A stretch of 64,000 nt of DNA, taken from positions 22,832-86,831 of the forward strand of contig JAILMN010000005.1 of NCBI GenBank assembly GCA_024692565.1, written 5' to 3'. Positions 33,606-42,434 of this stretch are shown in pieces. The translations under genes were made by a program, and so were the position numbers. Source of the stretch: Paludibacteraceae bacterium (GTDB lineage Bacteria; Bacteroidota; Bacteroidia; Bacteroidales; Paludibacteraceae). Numbering within the stretch: position 1 is the first letter of the stretch; each line of letters begins with the position of its first letter. Under the pieces are notes generated by a model. That model was given only the letters and a program-made list of their open reading frames with translations. It did not search any database and was not told the DNA's origin.

Positions 33606-35048
33606 ATGAAACGCTATTTTGCAATTATTTTTCTCGCCGGTATCTGTGGCTTGACGTTCACAGCCTGCGAGCGTGACATCGAACCCGATGAATCGGAGTT
33701 CGTCAAAAAACATCTTATCGAAGAGTTTACCGGTCAAGGCTGCGGGTACTGCCCGTACAGCATGGATTGTATTCATTCATTTGTCGGCAATGACTCAAAT
33801 TGGATTTTGATTCTCCATCATTACGGCTATCAGGCCGACAAATTCTCCGTAAGCGGCAGTAAAACCATCACCTCGGCGCTGCATGTGAAAGGTGCTCCAT
33901 CGATGGCTATTGACCGCGCGAAAGTGAATTACGGAGAAGGGAAAGGCACGGTGTTCAATCCGGGATATCTGCCGGAAACGAGTAAGGCGCAGTTTGAAAC
34001 AACGACCTACGCATCCCTGCGCATCTCCAACACCTATGATGCGGCGTCGCGTGAGTTGAAAGTGAACGTCTCCGGATATATCCGCAATGAGGACCACCCG
34101 AACCTCTATCTGACTGTGTTGGTTAAAGAGTCCGGCATGATTAATAAACAAGCCGATTATTACTCCACCTACGAAGGTTGGGAGGAATTCCGCCATACAA
34201 ATGCCGTACGCGCCTTCTTATCCGAGGCGAAAGGAGATGAGATAACGGTCTCCAAAGGCAAATACAGCGCGGCGTATAGTATTGAGCTAAAGAAAGAATG
34301 GGTGCCGGAGAACTGCATGGTAGTAGCTTTCCTCAGCGAAGAATTCCAACCTGTTGTGCAAGCCAATCAAGAACCGGTTGTCGCCGGCACTAAAGGAGGT
34401 GCAGATATTGTTCATGGCGGTATCAAAGCCGTGCCTGTGTCTGACTTTTATCCCGAACCCGATGCGGTCAAAGGTCCTTCGGATTACTCAGGCGAGGAGG
34501 TGGATACGATACGTAACGCACAGGCCATGTATACGACCTACAGAGATATGGGAATTAACTATTGGGAGATATCTGCCGTCAACAGCGACGATGTACTCAC
34601 GATCGGTAACACCCCATGCGTGCGTTATGTGGTGCTCAATCTCTTTACGAAAACCGACGAGACAGAGATTCCGGAGGGAACGTATGAACTGAATCTGAGC
34701 GAACAGCCGGGAAGTGCGTATGCCGGTTTCCGGGATGACGAGGAAGTGTATATCGGCGGAAGCACGCTCTATTACACCAGCAAGAGTTATTATACGCAAG
34801 GCTATCTAGTTCCCTCCGCTCAATGGCTCATCGCCGATGGTACGTTAACCATTTCTTCGGAAGGATGGGAAGTTACAGGTCACGCACGCAACGGAGCGCC
34901 GATACACCTGATCGGTACAACACCTATTGTGAACTACGGCCGTGCTCCCGCACCGGCCAAAGCCTCGATGGTGGAGAAAAAATGGACACGGCGATGTTCC
35001 ATCAGAACAGCACGGATAGCGGAAACATGTCTATTCAACCATATCTGA
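33606..35048 (+). CDS. Omp28-related lipoprotein, apparently frameshifted near its end
   Basis: A 480-residue frame with lipoprotein signal (AIIFLAGICGLTFTAC). The Omp28-type domain contains HLIEEFTGQGCGYCPYS, with CGYC in the thioredoxin-like active-site position. A long C-terminal beta-rich part follows. The frame leaves its probable course at a run of six A at 34979-34984: in the next frame the protein would continue KKMDTAMFHQNSTDSGN to a stop at 35206. Seven A, or a -1 slip on AAAAAA, would join the two. The last 14 residues of the present frame (TRRCSIRTARIAET) look like out-of-frame sequence. Confidence 0.82.
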   Translation: MKRYFAIIFLAGICGLTFTACERDIEPDESEFVKKHLIEEFTGQGCGYCPYSMDCIHSFVGNDSNWILILHHYGYQADKFSVSGSKTITSALHVKGAPSMAIDRAKVNYGEGKGTVFNPGYLPETSKAQFETTTYASLRISNTYDAASRELKVNVSGYIRNEDHPNLYLTVLVKESGMINKQADYYSTYEGWEEFRHTNAVRAFLSEAKGDEITVSKGKYSAAYSIELKKEWVPENCMVVAFLSEEFQPVVQANQEPVVAGTKGGADIVHGGIKAVPVSDFYPEPDAVKGPSDYSGEEVDTIRNAQAMYTTYRDMGINYWEISAVNSDDVLTIGNTPCVRYVVLNLFTKTDETEIPEGTYELNLSEQPGSAYAGFRDDEEVYIGGSTLYYTSKSYYTQGYLVPSAQWLIADGTLTISSEGWEVTGHARNGAPIHLIGTTPIVNYGRAPAPAKASMVEKKWTRRCSIRTARIAETCLFNHI

Positions 35049-35206
35049 ATCTTGACCAAGTAACCGTGACAGCAATGCAGAAAGCCGAAAACGGCAGTGC
35101 AACCTATACGCCGATGGTGTTTTACAAGATCTACCGCCTGCTTGCCAAAATCGTCCCCAGTGCTCTGATGGTCAAGTTCACCAGCGTCGAAGGCTCAACG
35201 AAATAG
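34979..35206 (+). pseudogene. Out-of-frame C-terminal extension of the Omp28-related protein
   Basis: This frame encodes MDTAMFHQNSTDSGNMSIQP and continues through YTPMVFYKIYRLLAKIV to a TAG at 35204-35206, just before a strong terminator at 35240. It has no start or promoter of its own, so it is best read as the rest of the preceding gene after a homopolymer frameshift. Confidence 0.6.
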
Positions 35207-35239
35207 GCACAATATAATCAAGACAATTGAGCCATCCTA

Positions 35240-35268
35240 AGCACCACACTCAACGTGGTGCTTTTTTC
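35240..35268 (+). terminator. Rho-independent terminator of the Omp28 gene cluster
   Basis: AGCACCAC pairs with GTGGTGCT around a short loop and is followed by six T. It closes the 30.2-35.2 kb operon. Confidence 0.88.
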
Positions 35269-35364
35269 TTCGTCTCTTTCCTGCAATTGCATGCAGATTC
35301 ATTCACAATTCACCCAATTCACACAAAAATATCTGTTCTTTTCGTCACAAAACTAAACTTTCTC

Positions 35365-35733
35365 TTGCATATATGCAAAAATTGTAGTACCTTCGGCACG
35401 CCCTTATTGCGCTTTCGCACAACAAGGAATCCTCCGAACTTACGATCGCATCCCGCGGCACATACGCAAGTTTAGCATTTTTTTGCCATCCGCGGCTTTG
35501 CCGCTTCTTGATGACGGATAGCCTCCGCTCCGCGAGATAGCATGAACCCTCTCGAAACCGTTCTTTTGCGAAGGGGTACGCAAAAGCACGTGGGCAGGGG
35601 AGCCCTTGTTTCGAAGGGTTGCATGCGCTATCTGCATAGTTCGAGGCCATCCGCCATCACGGAGTTAAACTCCGTAAATTGCAAAAAAATGCTTAAAAAA
35701 TTTGCATATGTGCGATTTTTGTAGTAATTTTGC
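35365..35733 (+). repeat. Dispersed structured element, copy B
   Basis: This is the plus-strand counterpart of copy A. It starts with TTGCATATATGC and GTAGTACC, then TTCGGCACGCCC, CTCCGAACTTACG and TTTTTTTGCCATCCGC. A long hairpin follows whose arms (GACGGAT..AGCCTC with GAGGCC..ATCCGCC, GATAGC with GCTATC, CTCGAAAC with GTTTCGAAG) differ from copy A yet still pair. The apical hairpin CTTTTGCG/CGCAAAAG with a GGGG loop and the small hairpin CGGAGTTAAACTCCG are kept. It ends in the promoter of the next gene. The 35269-35761 gap holds nothing else I can support. Confidence 0.8.
35701..35733 (+). promoter_or_regulatory. Promoter of the lectin-like gene, inside repeat element B
   Basis: TTTGCATATGTGCG at 35701 and TAATTTTGC at 35725-35733, nearly identical over about 45 bp to the promoter of element A, sit 28 bp before the ATG at 35762. 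Confidence 0.82.
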
Positions 35734-35761
35734 ACCCGCAAAATCGGAAAACAATTCAATC

Positions 35762-36721
35762 ATGCGTAAGATTTTAACTCTTTGTGCCGCGGCGATGATG
35801 GCCGTAAGCACGATGGCCACCGAAGGTGCGCTGAACGGTATATTTACGATCAATGCCCAGGGCGATCAGGTCGTTTTCTCGAAGGGAAACCTGCAGTATC
35901 GGCCTGCTACGGACACTTGGCGGTTTGCGGACAATCAACTCACCGTGCTCGGCGAGGCGAACGCGAATATCTCCGTCGCTTCCTATGACGGTTGGTTGGA
36001 TCTGTTTGGCTGGGGAACGGGCACGAATGCCGCCAATTACAGCTCGGATTGGCAGGATTATCCTGTGTACAACGAGTGGGGCGAGAATGCCATCAGCAAC
36101 GGCGGCAACACCCCGAACCAATGGCGCACGATGACGCAAAACGAGTGGGATTATCTCTTCTTCAAACGCCCGAATGCCGCTTCGCTCTTCGGCTTGGGAC
36201 AAGTGGACGGCGTCAAAGGACTGATTCTGCTGCCGAACGATTGGAGTGCGCCTGCGGGCATCACTTTTCATGCCGGTACGACCAAAGGCTTAGTCGCCAA
36301 AACCGATTATTACGCCAATACGGACGGCAAGAACTACGAGCATAACGAGTTCACGTCCGAGGAATGGAAACAGATGGAAAATGCGGGTGCGGTCTTCTTC
36401 CCCGCGGCAGGCTATCGCTGGGATAACGAGGTGTACATGGAGGATGGAGACGTGGGTTACATGGGCTATTATTGGGCATCCACGCCGAATGATAACTGGC
36501 AAGGCTACCAACTTTATTTCGATGCATATGAAGTGTCGCCGCAAGGCAAAAACAGCCGTATTTACGGTCAGGCCGTGCGCCTCGTCCAAAGCGCCCAACT
36601 CAGCGCTATCGACGAAACCGTCAATCGTCAATCGTCCAATCGTAAATTCATCCGTGGCGGTCAATTGCTTATCAAGCGCGACGGCAAGACTTTCAATGCC
36701 CAAGGCGCACAAGTGAAGTAA
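35762..36721 (+). CDS. Secreted protein with FISUMP/C-lectin-like fold and C-terminal tail
   Basis: A 319-residue exported protein (MRKILTLCAAAMMAVSTMA signal). The body, GIFTINAQGDQVVFSKGNLQ, YDGWLDLFGWGTG, WRTMTQNEWDYLFFKR, GAVFFPAAGYRW and AVRLVQ, follows the pattern of Bacteroidales secreted proteins related to the FISUMP / formylglycine-enzyme-like C-lectin fold. No catalytic Cys pair is evident, so a binding role is more likely. The tail GGQLLIKRDGKTFNAQGAQV matches two other proteins here. A heptamer repeat codes the linker. It is followed immediately by the PagL-like gene. Confidence 0.75.
   Translation: MRKILTLCAAAMMAVSTMATEGALNGIFTINAQGDQVVFSKGNLQYRPATDTWRFADNQLTVLGEANANISVASYDGWLDLFGWGTGTNAANYSSDWQDYPVYNEWGENAISNGGNTPNQWRTMTQNEWDYLFFKRPNAASLFGLGQVDGVKGLILLPNDWSAPAGITFHAGTTKGLVAKTDYYANTDGKNYEHNEFTSEEWKQMENAGAVFFPAAGYRWDNEVYMEDGDVGYMGYYWASTPNDNWQGYQLYFDAYEVSPQGKNSRIYGQAVRLVQSAQLSAIDETVNRQSSNRKFIRGGQLLIKRDGKTFNAQGAQVK
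36617..36637. repeat. Heptamer repeat in the linker of the lectin-like gene
   Basis: accgtca-atcgtca-atcgtcc, continuing imperfectly as aatcgta, precedes the codons of the conserved C-terminal tail. Confidence 0.65.
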
Positions 36722-38014
36722 ATGAGAAAAAACATCCTCATCATAGGTTTTATCTGCTTGTCTTTGCCGCTATTTGCCGCGAAGGACACCATCCGTTATG
36801 ACTTGGCGTACCGCCTGACGGGAGCGGCGGCGATGATGATGCCGGACGGCAAGGTCGATCCGTTCATCAAGCGCCCGATATTAGGTGCTTCCTTCGCCGT
36901 TGAGTTCCTGCCTACCGGCAGATGGCATTGCTTACAGCAATGGAACAATGCCTCGATAGGCGTAGGCTTGAGCTATCTGAACCTTGGCAACGATGCCAAA
37001 TTGGGTTCGGCAATCGCCGCTTACGGCTATATGAACCAACCCTTCTACAACGGCACGCATTTCCGCATCGGCATCCGTCCTTCTGTGGGTCTGGCAGCGG
37101 TGACGAAGACTTATGCGAACACCTACGAAGGCACGCATCTGTACAAAGACCACGAGGGTGCCAACTGGTCGATAGGAAGTGTCGTCAACGCCTATCTGGC
37201 GCTGCAGCTATACATGGATTTTCCGATCAAAGACGGGTGGGAAATCACGCTCAACGGCGGTTGGCAGCACATCAGCAACGGAAGTATGATGCACCCGAAT
37301 GCGGGTTATAACATGTTCGGCGGCGAGTTAGGTGTGCGCTATCATCCGACGAATCTGAACACGCCGAAGACGCCCGAACCCGACGTGCCGCGCAAGCTCT
37401 ATGACGGCGTGGACAAACCCTGGGCGGTGGAGATAAGCGCTACCGGTGGTCTGAAGCAGAACTACTATGCCGACAACCAGAACGGACAACTCTTCTTCGG
37501 CATCGCTACGCTCAAAGCCGCGGCATACTGGGTGCCCGTGTCCATCTTCCGCCTCGGAGCAGGTGTGGACGCGTTCTACGATGGTTACTATGCCGCGGTA
37601 AACGATGAGTTCGCAGCTGCTAACCCCGGTGCGGCAGTCACATATTTCGGCAAAACATACCTCAAGCAAAGCAATGTGGCGAACTGTTTCCGCGTGGGCT
37701 TTAGTATCCAACCCGAGTTCATCATCGGTCGTCTTACCGCCGGATTACACGTCGGATTCTATATCTTCGACCCCGTCAAGAACCTTGAGCCTTATGCCGA
37801 GGCCAAGGCAGCAGACGATGCCGGCACACCGCTCAACAGGGGCGTTTTCTACAGTTATGACTTCACCAAAGCCAGCAACTACCAGGACGGCTGGTGCTAC
37901 ATGCAGTTCGTGCTCAAGTACCACGTACTTGACCATCTGTTCGTTCAATTAGGACTGAAAACGCACGGCGTGCGAGCAGAGTTCATCGACGCCGGAGTAG
38001 GTGTTAGTTTTTAA
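36722..38014 (+). CDS. PagL-like acyloxyacyl hydrolase family outer-membrane protein
   Basis: A 430-residue protein with signal peptide (LIIGFICLSLPLFA). The middle segment GWQHISNGSMMHPNAGYNMF carries the His-x-Ser pair and the N/HPNxG motif seen in PagL lipid A 3-O-deacylases. The surrounding beta-strands fit an outer-membrane barrel. At 430 residues it is much longer than PagL (about 150): an extra 200-residue barrel-like half follows (WAVEISATGGLKQNYYADN to the end). It might trim lipid A or be a structural relative. It directly follows the lectin-like gene and probably shares its promoter. Confidence 0.68.
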   Translation: MRKNILIIGFICLSLPLFAAKDTIRYDLAYRLTGAAAMMMPDGKVDPFIKRPILGASFAVEFLPTGRWHCLQQWNNASIGVGLSYLNLGNDAKLGSAIAAYGYMNQPFYNGTHFRIGIRPSVGLAAVTKTYANTYEGTHLYKDHEGANWSIGSVVNAYLALQLYMDFPIKDGWEITLNGGWQHISNGSMMHPNAGYNMFGGELGVRYHPTNLNTPKTPEPDVPRKLYDGVDKPWAVEISATGGLKQNYYADNQNGQLFFGIATLKAAAYWVPVSIFRLGAGVDAFYDGYYAAVNDEFAAANPGAAVTYFGKTYLKQSNVANCFRVGFSIQPEFIIGRLTAGLHVGFYIFDPVKNLEPYAEAKAADDAGTPLNRGVFYSYDFTKASNYQDGWCYMQFVLKYHVLDHLFVQLGLKTHGVRAEFIDAGVGVSF

Positions 38015-39227
38015 GCAACTGGTCTTCCAACATATAGACCTGCTCAATCGGCACGCCGTGATCGACGAGCGGCTTGCGGCACGGACGGAAAAGCGTAAAG
38101 AAATCCTTGGCGTTCTTGCACATCTGACGCGCACGGCGATAGTTCTCAAACGCCATAAAGCGGTCACCGCGCAACCATAGACAATTAGCATAATTGATGA
38201 AATCAATCGCTTCCGCATGCTCGGTGCGCAGGTGTTGAATCAACCATTTCTCTGCCAGATCGGTGTTCTCCCACAGCAGATCCATCTTGCCGATGGACAA
38301 GTACAAAAACGCAATCGTCGATTCGCGTTCGATATTGCCTTCTACCAGCAGTTTGTACAACCATGTGTCCGGGAAAATAGCCACCAGACCCATGATATAT
38401 TCCGCTTCGGACTCCGGAATCCACGTGGAGACACTCTCGCCGTCATCTTTGATGCCGCTCAATTCCAATAACTTACGGATTTCGTCCGGCAATTGGTTCA
38501 GCGAAGCTTCACCGGCTTTGAGCATCTCTGCCCAGCGATGATGCGACGAACGAATCAAAGCGCACAGCACTTCGAAAGCATGGTTGCCGGAGTCACCTTC
38601 CGCGTCAATAGCATGGAAGACCGCGTCTTGCAACATCGGGAAGAAATCGATGCGAATATCGTAATGCACTAATAGCATGAAGACATACGCCATCGTCTGC
38701 TCCGCCACAATCTCGTTCTCTGCCGACATACAGTCCACTAACGCCATAAACGCGTCCAACGAGAAGCAATCCCGGATATTCTTCGACAATCCTCCGATTG
38801 CCATCAACGCTATCGCCGCACGCGACGTGTCATTAGCCGCTTCGCGAAGCCAATCAAAATCGGCTTTCGTGAACTGCACACAACTCATGAAATAGCGCAT
38901 CACGGACTGCGGGTTCTCCTTATTAAACCCGTGCATGCGCGGGGAAAGACCACGCCACAGACGAATGTCTGTATAGACGGCATCTACCAACTGATACGTT
39001 TCGCCCGTCAGTTGATCCAAAGTCTCGTAAAATTCATCCTTCTCATCGACCAGCCAATGCGAGAACACCTCGTTGTAGCGCTTCTGAATACGCACGAACG
39101 CCGACTCGTAGCGATTGTTCTCGCCCAACTCGTTCAGCCAGGCGCGCACAATCACCAACGCATGGTCAATCATCCGTTCGCCCAACGCACGCTCAATCGT
39201 CTCTATTTGCTCGTCAATGCCCTTCAC
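38004..39227 (-). CDS. Cytoplasmic helical-repeat protein, function unknown
   Basis: A 407-residue soluble, all-helical protein without signal or membrane segments. The last part (DFINYANCLWLRGDRFMAFE, NYRRARQMCKNAKDFF) reads like TPR helices. The start is a GTG at 39227, embedded in a run of heptamer repeats. The first in-frame ATG would remove 18 residues. It lies 23 bp after the GT2 gene and overlaps the convergent PagL-like gene by 11 bp. Not recognised beyond a helical solenoid. Confidence 0.72.
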   Translation of the reverse strand: MKGIDEQIETIERALGERMIDHALVIVRAWLNELGENNRYESAFVRIQKRYNEVFSHWLVDEKDEFYETLDQLTGETYQLVDAVYTDIRLWRGLSPRMHGFNKENPQSVMRYFMSCVQFTKADFDWLREAANDTSRAAIALMAIGGLSKNIRDCFSLDAFMALVDCMSAENEIVAEQTMAYVFMLLVHYDIRIDFFPMLQDAVFHAIDAEGDSGNHAFEVLCALIRSSHHRWAEMLKAGEASLNQLPDEIRKLLELSGIKDDGESVSTWIPESEAEYIMGLVAIFPDTWLYKLLVEGNIERESTIAFLYLSIGKMDLLWENTDLAEKWLIQHLRTEHAEAIDFINYANCLWLRGDRFMAFENYRRARQMCKNAKDFFTLFRPCRKPLVDHGVPIEQVYMLEDQLLKN

Positions 39228-39254
39228 CCTTACACTTTACACCTTACACATTAC
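39227..39254. repeat. Four heptamer repeats between GT2 and the helical-repeat gene
   Basis: cccttac-actttac-accttac-acattac on the plus strand, i.e. GTGTAA-type heptads on the coding strand. They span from the GT2 stop codon to the GTG start of the next gene. Confidence 0.75.
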
Positions 39255-40210
39255 ACCTCTTCCCGGATGAGGTAGTCATTGCGGCTCGGGCTGTTGCGGA
39301 TGATGAGCTCTGCCAGGAAACCGGCAAGGAACAGCATGCAACCTAGGATCATCATCAGTATCGCAATATGGAAATACGGGTTCACGCCCACTAACATCGC
39401 TTGCACATGGTTCGACAGCGCGTAGAGCTTCATGCCGCCAACTACAATCACCGCGATGAAACCGATGAAGAACATCAGGCTGCCCACCAAACCGAAGAAA
39501 TGCATCGGTTGTTTGCCGAATTTGTTTAGGAACCACAGCGTCATCAAGTCCAAATAACCGTTCACGAAACGGTTCAGACCGAACTTGGACACACCGAACT
39601 CACGTTTGCGGTGCTGCACCACTTTCTCGCCGATCTTTGTGAAACCGGCATTCTTCGCCAAGTAGGGTATATAGCGGTGCATCTCGCTGAAGACCTCGAT
39701 ATTCTTCACCACCTCGTTGCGGTACGCTTTCAAGCCGCAGTTCATGTCGTGCAACTGAATACCCGTCACTTTGCGGGCAGTAGCGTTGAAAAGCTTCGAC
39801 GGCAAGTTCTTCGTTAACGCATTGTCATAGCGTTTCTGCTTCCAACCGCTCACGAGGTCGTAACCTTCCTCTTTGATCATGCGGTAGAGCTCCGGAATCT
39901 CATCCGGACTGTCCTGCAGGTCGGCATCCATCGTGATAACCACATCGCCCTGCGCAGCCTTGAATCCGCAGTACAACGCCGCACTCTTGCCGTAGTTCCT
40001 GCGGAAACAGATCCCGTGAACGACCGCCTTCGGCTTGCTGTCTGCACTCAACTCACGAATCACTTTCCAGGACTCATCGGTGCTACCGTCATTCACAAAA
40101 ATAACTTCATAAGAGAACTTATTCTCCTTCATCACGCGTGCGATCCATTCATATAAATGGGGCAGCGACTCCGCCTCGTTATACAGAGGCACTATAATCG
40201 AAATATCCAT
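39251..40210 (-). CDS. Polyprenyl-phosphate glycosyltransferase, GT2 family (DPM1/GtrB-like)
   Basis: A 319-residue membrane GT2 enzyme. SIIVPLYNEAESLP and VIFVNDGSTD open the GT-A fold. ITMDADLQDSPDEIPELYRM holds the DxD-type metal motif and the DADLQDxPE signature of polyprenyl-phosphate sugar transferases. Two C-terminal membrane helices (SLMFFIGFIAVIVVGG and ILMMILGCMLFLAGFLAELI) match the GtrB/ArnC layout. It would load a sugar from a nucleotide donor onto undecaprenyl phosphate. It has its own promoter at 40253-40284, divergent from gmd. Confidence 0.9.
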   Translation of the reverse strand: MDISIIVPLYNEAESLPHLYEWIARVMKENKFSYEVIFVNDGSTDESWKVIRELSADSKPKAVVHGICFRRNYGKSAALYCGFKAAQGDVVITMDADLQDSPDEIPELYRMIKEEGYDLVSGWKQKRYDNALTKNLPSKLFNATARKVTGIQLHDMNCGLKAYRNEVVKNIEVFSEMHRYIPYLAKNAGFTKIGEKVVQHRKREFGVSKFGLNRFVNGYLDLMTLWFLNKFGKQPMHFFGLVGSLMFFIGFIAVIVVGGMKLYALSNHVQAMLVGVNPYFHIAILMMILGCMLFLAGFLAELIIRNSPSRNDYLIREEV

Positions 40211-40252
40211 ATTCTTAACTAAAATTCGATGCTTTCAAAAACTTTTGCGGCT

Positions 40253-40284
40253 GCAAAAGTACTACAATTTTCTGACATATGCAA
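40253..40284 (-). promoter_or_regulatory. Promoter for the GT2 gene
   Basis: On the minus strand TTTGCATATGTC is followed by TACTTTTGC (complement of 40253-40261), about 45 bp before the ATG. Confidence 0.78.
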
Positions 40285-40310
40285 ATTTTCCGCAAAAAAA
40301 TACTTTTTAT

Positions 40311-40342
40311 TTGCATATATCAATTTTTTTTTGTAATTTTGC
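40311..40342 (+). promoter_or_regulatory. Promoter for the gmd-to-capsule gene block
   Basis: TTGCATATATC at 40311 and TAATTTTGC at 40334-40342, 55 bp before the gmd ATG. It lies back to back with the GT2 promoter. Confidence 0.8.
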
Positions 40343-40396
40343 AGCCGATTTGTGTGCGTAGGTGTGCTCGCACACGCGCAAGGACTATTATAAAGT

Positions 40397-41470
40397 ATGG
40401 CAAAGACAGCTTTAATAACAGGTGTGACGGGGCAGGACGGAAGTTATCTGTCGGAGTTTCTGTTGGACAAAGGTTACGAGGTACACGGCATCATTCGCCG
40501 CAGTTCGGTGGACTACCGTGAGCGCATTGCTCATCTGGAGGGAACACCGCATTTTCACTTGCATTATGCCGACATGAGCGACTCGATGTCGCTGGTGAAA
40601 CTGGTGGGCAAAGTGCAGCCGGATGAGATTTACAACCTCGCGGCGCAGAGTCATGTGCAGGTGTCGTTCGACGCGCCGGAGTTCACGGCGGACGTGGATG
40701 CCGTAGGTGTACTGCGTGTGCTGGAAGCCGTTCGTACGAATCATCTGGAGGCGAAATGCAAGATCTACCAGGCTTCGACGAGTGAGCTTTACGGTAAAGT
40801 GGAAGAAGTGCCTCAGAACGAGAACACGCCGTTCCATCCGTACAGCCCGTATGCCGTAGCGAAATTATACGGCTATTGGATCATCAAGGAGTATCGCGAG
40901 GCATATAACATGTTCTGCTGCTCGGGTATCCTCTTCAACCATGAGAGCGAGCGTCGCGGCGAGACCTTTGTGACGCGTAAGATCACTTTAGCGGCAGCAC
41001 GTATCGCGCATGGTCTGCAGGAGTGCCTGTATCTGGGCAATCTGGATAGTTGGCGCGATTGGGGTTACGCGAAGGACTACGTGGAGTGCATGTGGTTGAT
41101 TCTGCAGCAGGACAAGCCGGAGGATTTCGTGATTGCTACGGGAGTGCAGCACACGGTGCGCGAGTTCGCCACCTTGGCGTTCCGTCACGCAGGCATTGAG
41201 TTGCGCTGGGAAGGCAAGGGTATCGACGAGAAAGGCATCGATGTCAAGACGGGCAAAGTCGTTGTAGCTGTGAGCCCGGATTTCTACAGACCGACCGATG
41301 TGGTGAATTTGCTCGGCGACCCGAGTAAAGCCAAACGTGAGTTGGGTTGGAACCCGCAACGCACCAGTTTCGAGCAACTCATCGAACTGATGGTGAAGCA
41401 CGACATGCAAAAGGTAACACGCGAACACATTAACCTCGCCGAATACCTCGAGAAAGGAATCGTCAAATGA
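40397..41470 (+). CDS. gmd: GDP-mannose 4,6-dehydratase
   Basis: A 357-residue short-chain dehydrogenase that converts GDP-mannose to GDP-4-keto-6-deoxymannose. The Rossmann motif is [20 protein letters not shown], followed by the Gmd-typical HGIIRRSS. The catalytic Thr/Ser region is [12 protein letters not shown] and the YxxxK is [25 protein letters not shown] matches the nucleotide-sugar-binding part. Full length. The stop overlaps the fcl start (ATGA), giving the two-step GDP-L-fucose pathway. Confidence 0.97.
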   Translation: MAKTALITGVTGQDGSYLSEFLLDKGYEVHGIIRRSSVDYRERIAHLEGTPHFHLHYADMSDSMSLVKLVGKVQPDEIYNLAAQSHVQVSFDAPEFTADVDAVGVLRVLEAVRTNHLEAKCKIYQASTSELYGKVEEVPQNENTPFHPYSPYAVAKLYGYWIIKEYREAYNMFCCSGILFNHESERRGETFVTRKITLAAARIAHGLQECLYLGNLDSWRDWGYAKDYVECMWLILQQDKPEDFVIATGVQHTVREFATLAFRHAGIELRWEGKGIDEKGIDVKTGKVVVAVSPDFYRPTDVVNLLGDPSKAKRELGWNPQRTSFEQLIELMVKHDMQKVTREHINLAEYLEKGIVK

Positions 41471-42411
41471 TGCAGAAAGATTCGAAAATATATGTAGCGG
41501 GACATCGCGGAATGGTGGGAAGTGCCATCGTGCGCGAGTTGCAGCGGCAGGGATATACGAACATCGTCACGCGGACACACAAGGAACTGGACTTGTGTCG
41601 TCAAGAGGCAGTAGAAGCGTTCTTTGCCTCGGAGAAGCCGGAGTATGTGTTCTTAGCTGCAGCCAAAGTAGGCGGCATCATTGCTAACGAGCGGCATTTG
41701 GCGGACTTCATGTACGATAACATGGTCCTCGAGATGAACGTCATCCATGCGGCGTGGAAGAACGGCGTGAAGAAATTGGAGTTCTTGGGTTCCAGTTGCA
41801 TCTACCCGCGTATGGCTCCGCAACCGATGCAAGAGAGTTGTCTGCTGACCGGAGAATTGGAGAAGACGAACGAGGCATACGCACTCGCCAAGATAAGCGG
41901 ACTCAAGTACTGCGAATTCCTCAACCGTCAGTACGGCACGGATTATATTTCTGTCATGCCAACCAACCTATATGGGCCCAACGACAACTATCATCCCGAG
42001 CACAGTCACGTGTTGCCGGCATTGATCCGTCGTTTCCACGAAGCGAAAGAAGCAGGGGCGAAGAGTGTGACGTGCTGGGGTACAGGCAGTCCGCTGCGTG
42101 AGTTCTTGTACGTCGATGACTTGGCGAACCTGTGCGTGTTCCTGATGAATAACTATAGCGGCAATGAAACCGTGAACGCCGGTACTGGTAAGGAGTTGAC
42201 CATCAAAGCGCTGACCGAACTCGTGGCTAAAGTCGTAGGCTACGAAGGCGAGATTCTTTGGGACAGCACACGTCCGGACGGCACGCCGCGTAAATTGCTT
42301 GACGTGAGCAAAGCAACCGCACTCGGATGGACATACAAGACCGAACTCGAAGACGGAATACGTCTCGCCTACCGTGATTTTCTTGAAAATCCCGTTAGAG
42401 CGGAGAGATAA
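41467..42411 (+). CDS. fcl: GDP-L-fucose synthase
   Basis: A 314-residue epimerase/reductase that completes GDP-L-fucose synthesis using [23 protein letters not shown] is the Rossmann motif, [18 protein letters not shown] the substrate/catalytic Ser region, and [16 protein letters not shown] holds the Yxxx[21 protein letters not shown] is characteristic. Coupled to gmd by a 4-bp overlap, so fucose or a derivative is likely part of the surface glycan. Confidence 0.97.
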   Translation: MMQKDSKIYVAGHRGMVGSAIVRELQRQGYTNIVTRTHKELDLCRQEAVEAFFASEKPEYVFLAAAKVGGIIANERHLADFMYDNMVLEMNVIHAAWKNGVKKLEFLGSSCIYPRMAPQPMQESCLLTGELEKTNEAYALAKISGLKYCEFLNRQYGTDYISVMPTNLYGPNDNYHPEHSHVLPALIRRFHEAKEAGAKSVTCWGTGSPLREFLYVDDLANLCVFLMNNYSGNETVNAGTGKELTIKALTELVAKVVGYEGEILWDSTRPDGTPRKLLDVSKATALGWTYKTELEDGIRLAYRDFLENPVRAER

Positions 42412-42413
42412 TA

Positions 42414-42434
42414 GGTAAAAAGTAAAAGTGAAAG
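42414..42434. repeat. Degenerate heptamers between fcl and the deacetylase gene
   Basis: ggtaaaa-agtaaaa-gtgaaag; the third unit contains the GTG start codon of the next gene. Confidence 0.55.

Noticed and set aside
35762..36721. Lectin-fold protein as a diversity-generating retroelement target
   Set aside because: No reverse transcriptase, template repeat or adenine-biased variable repeat was seen nearby.
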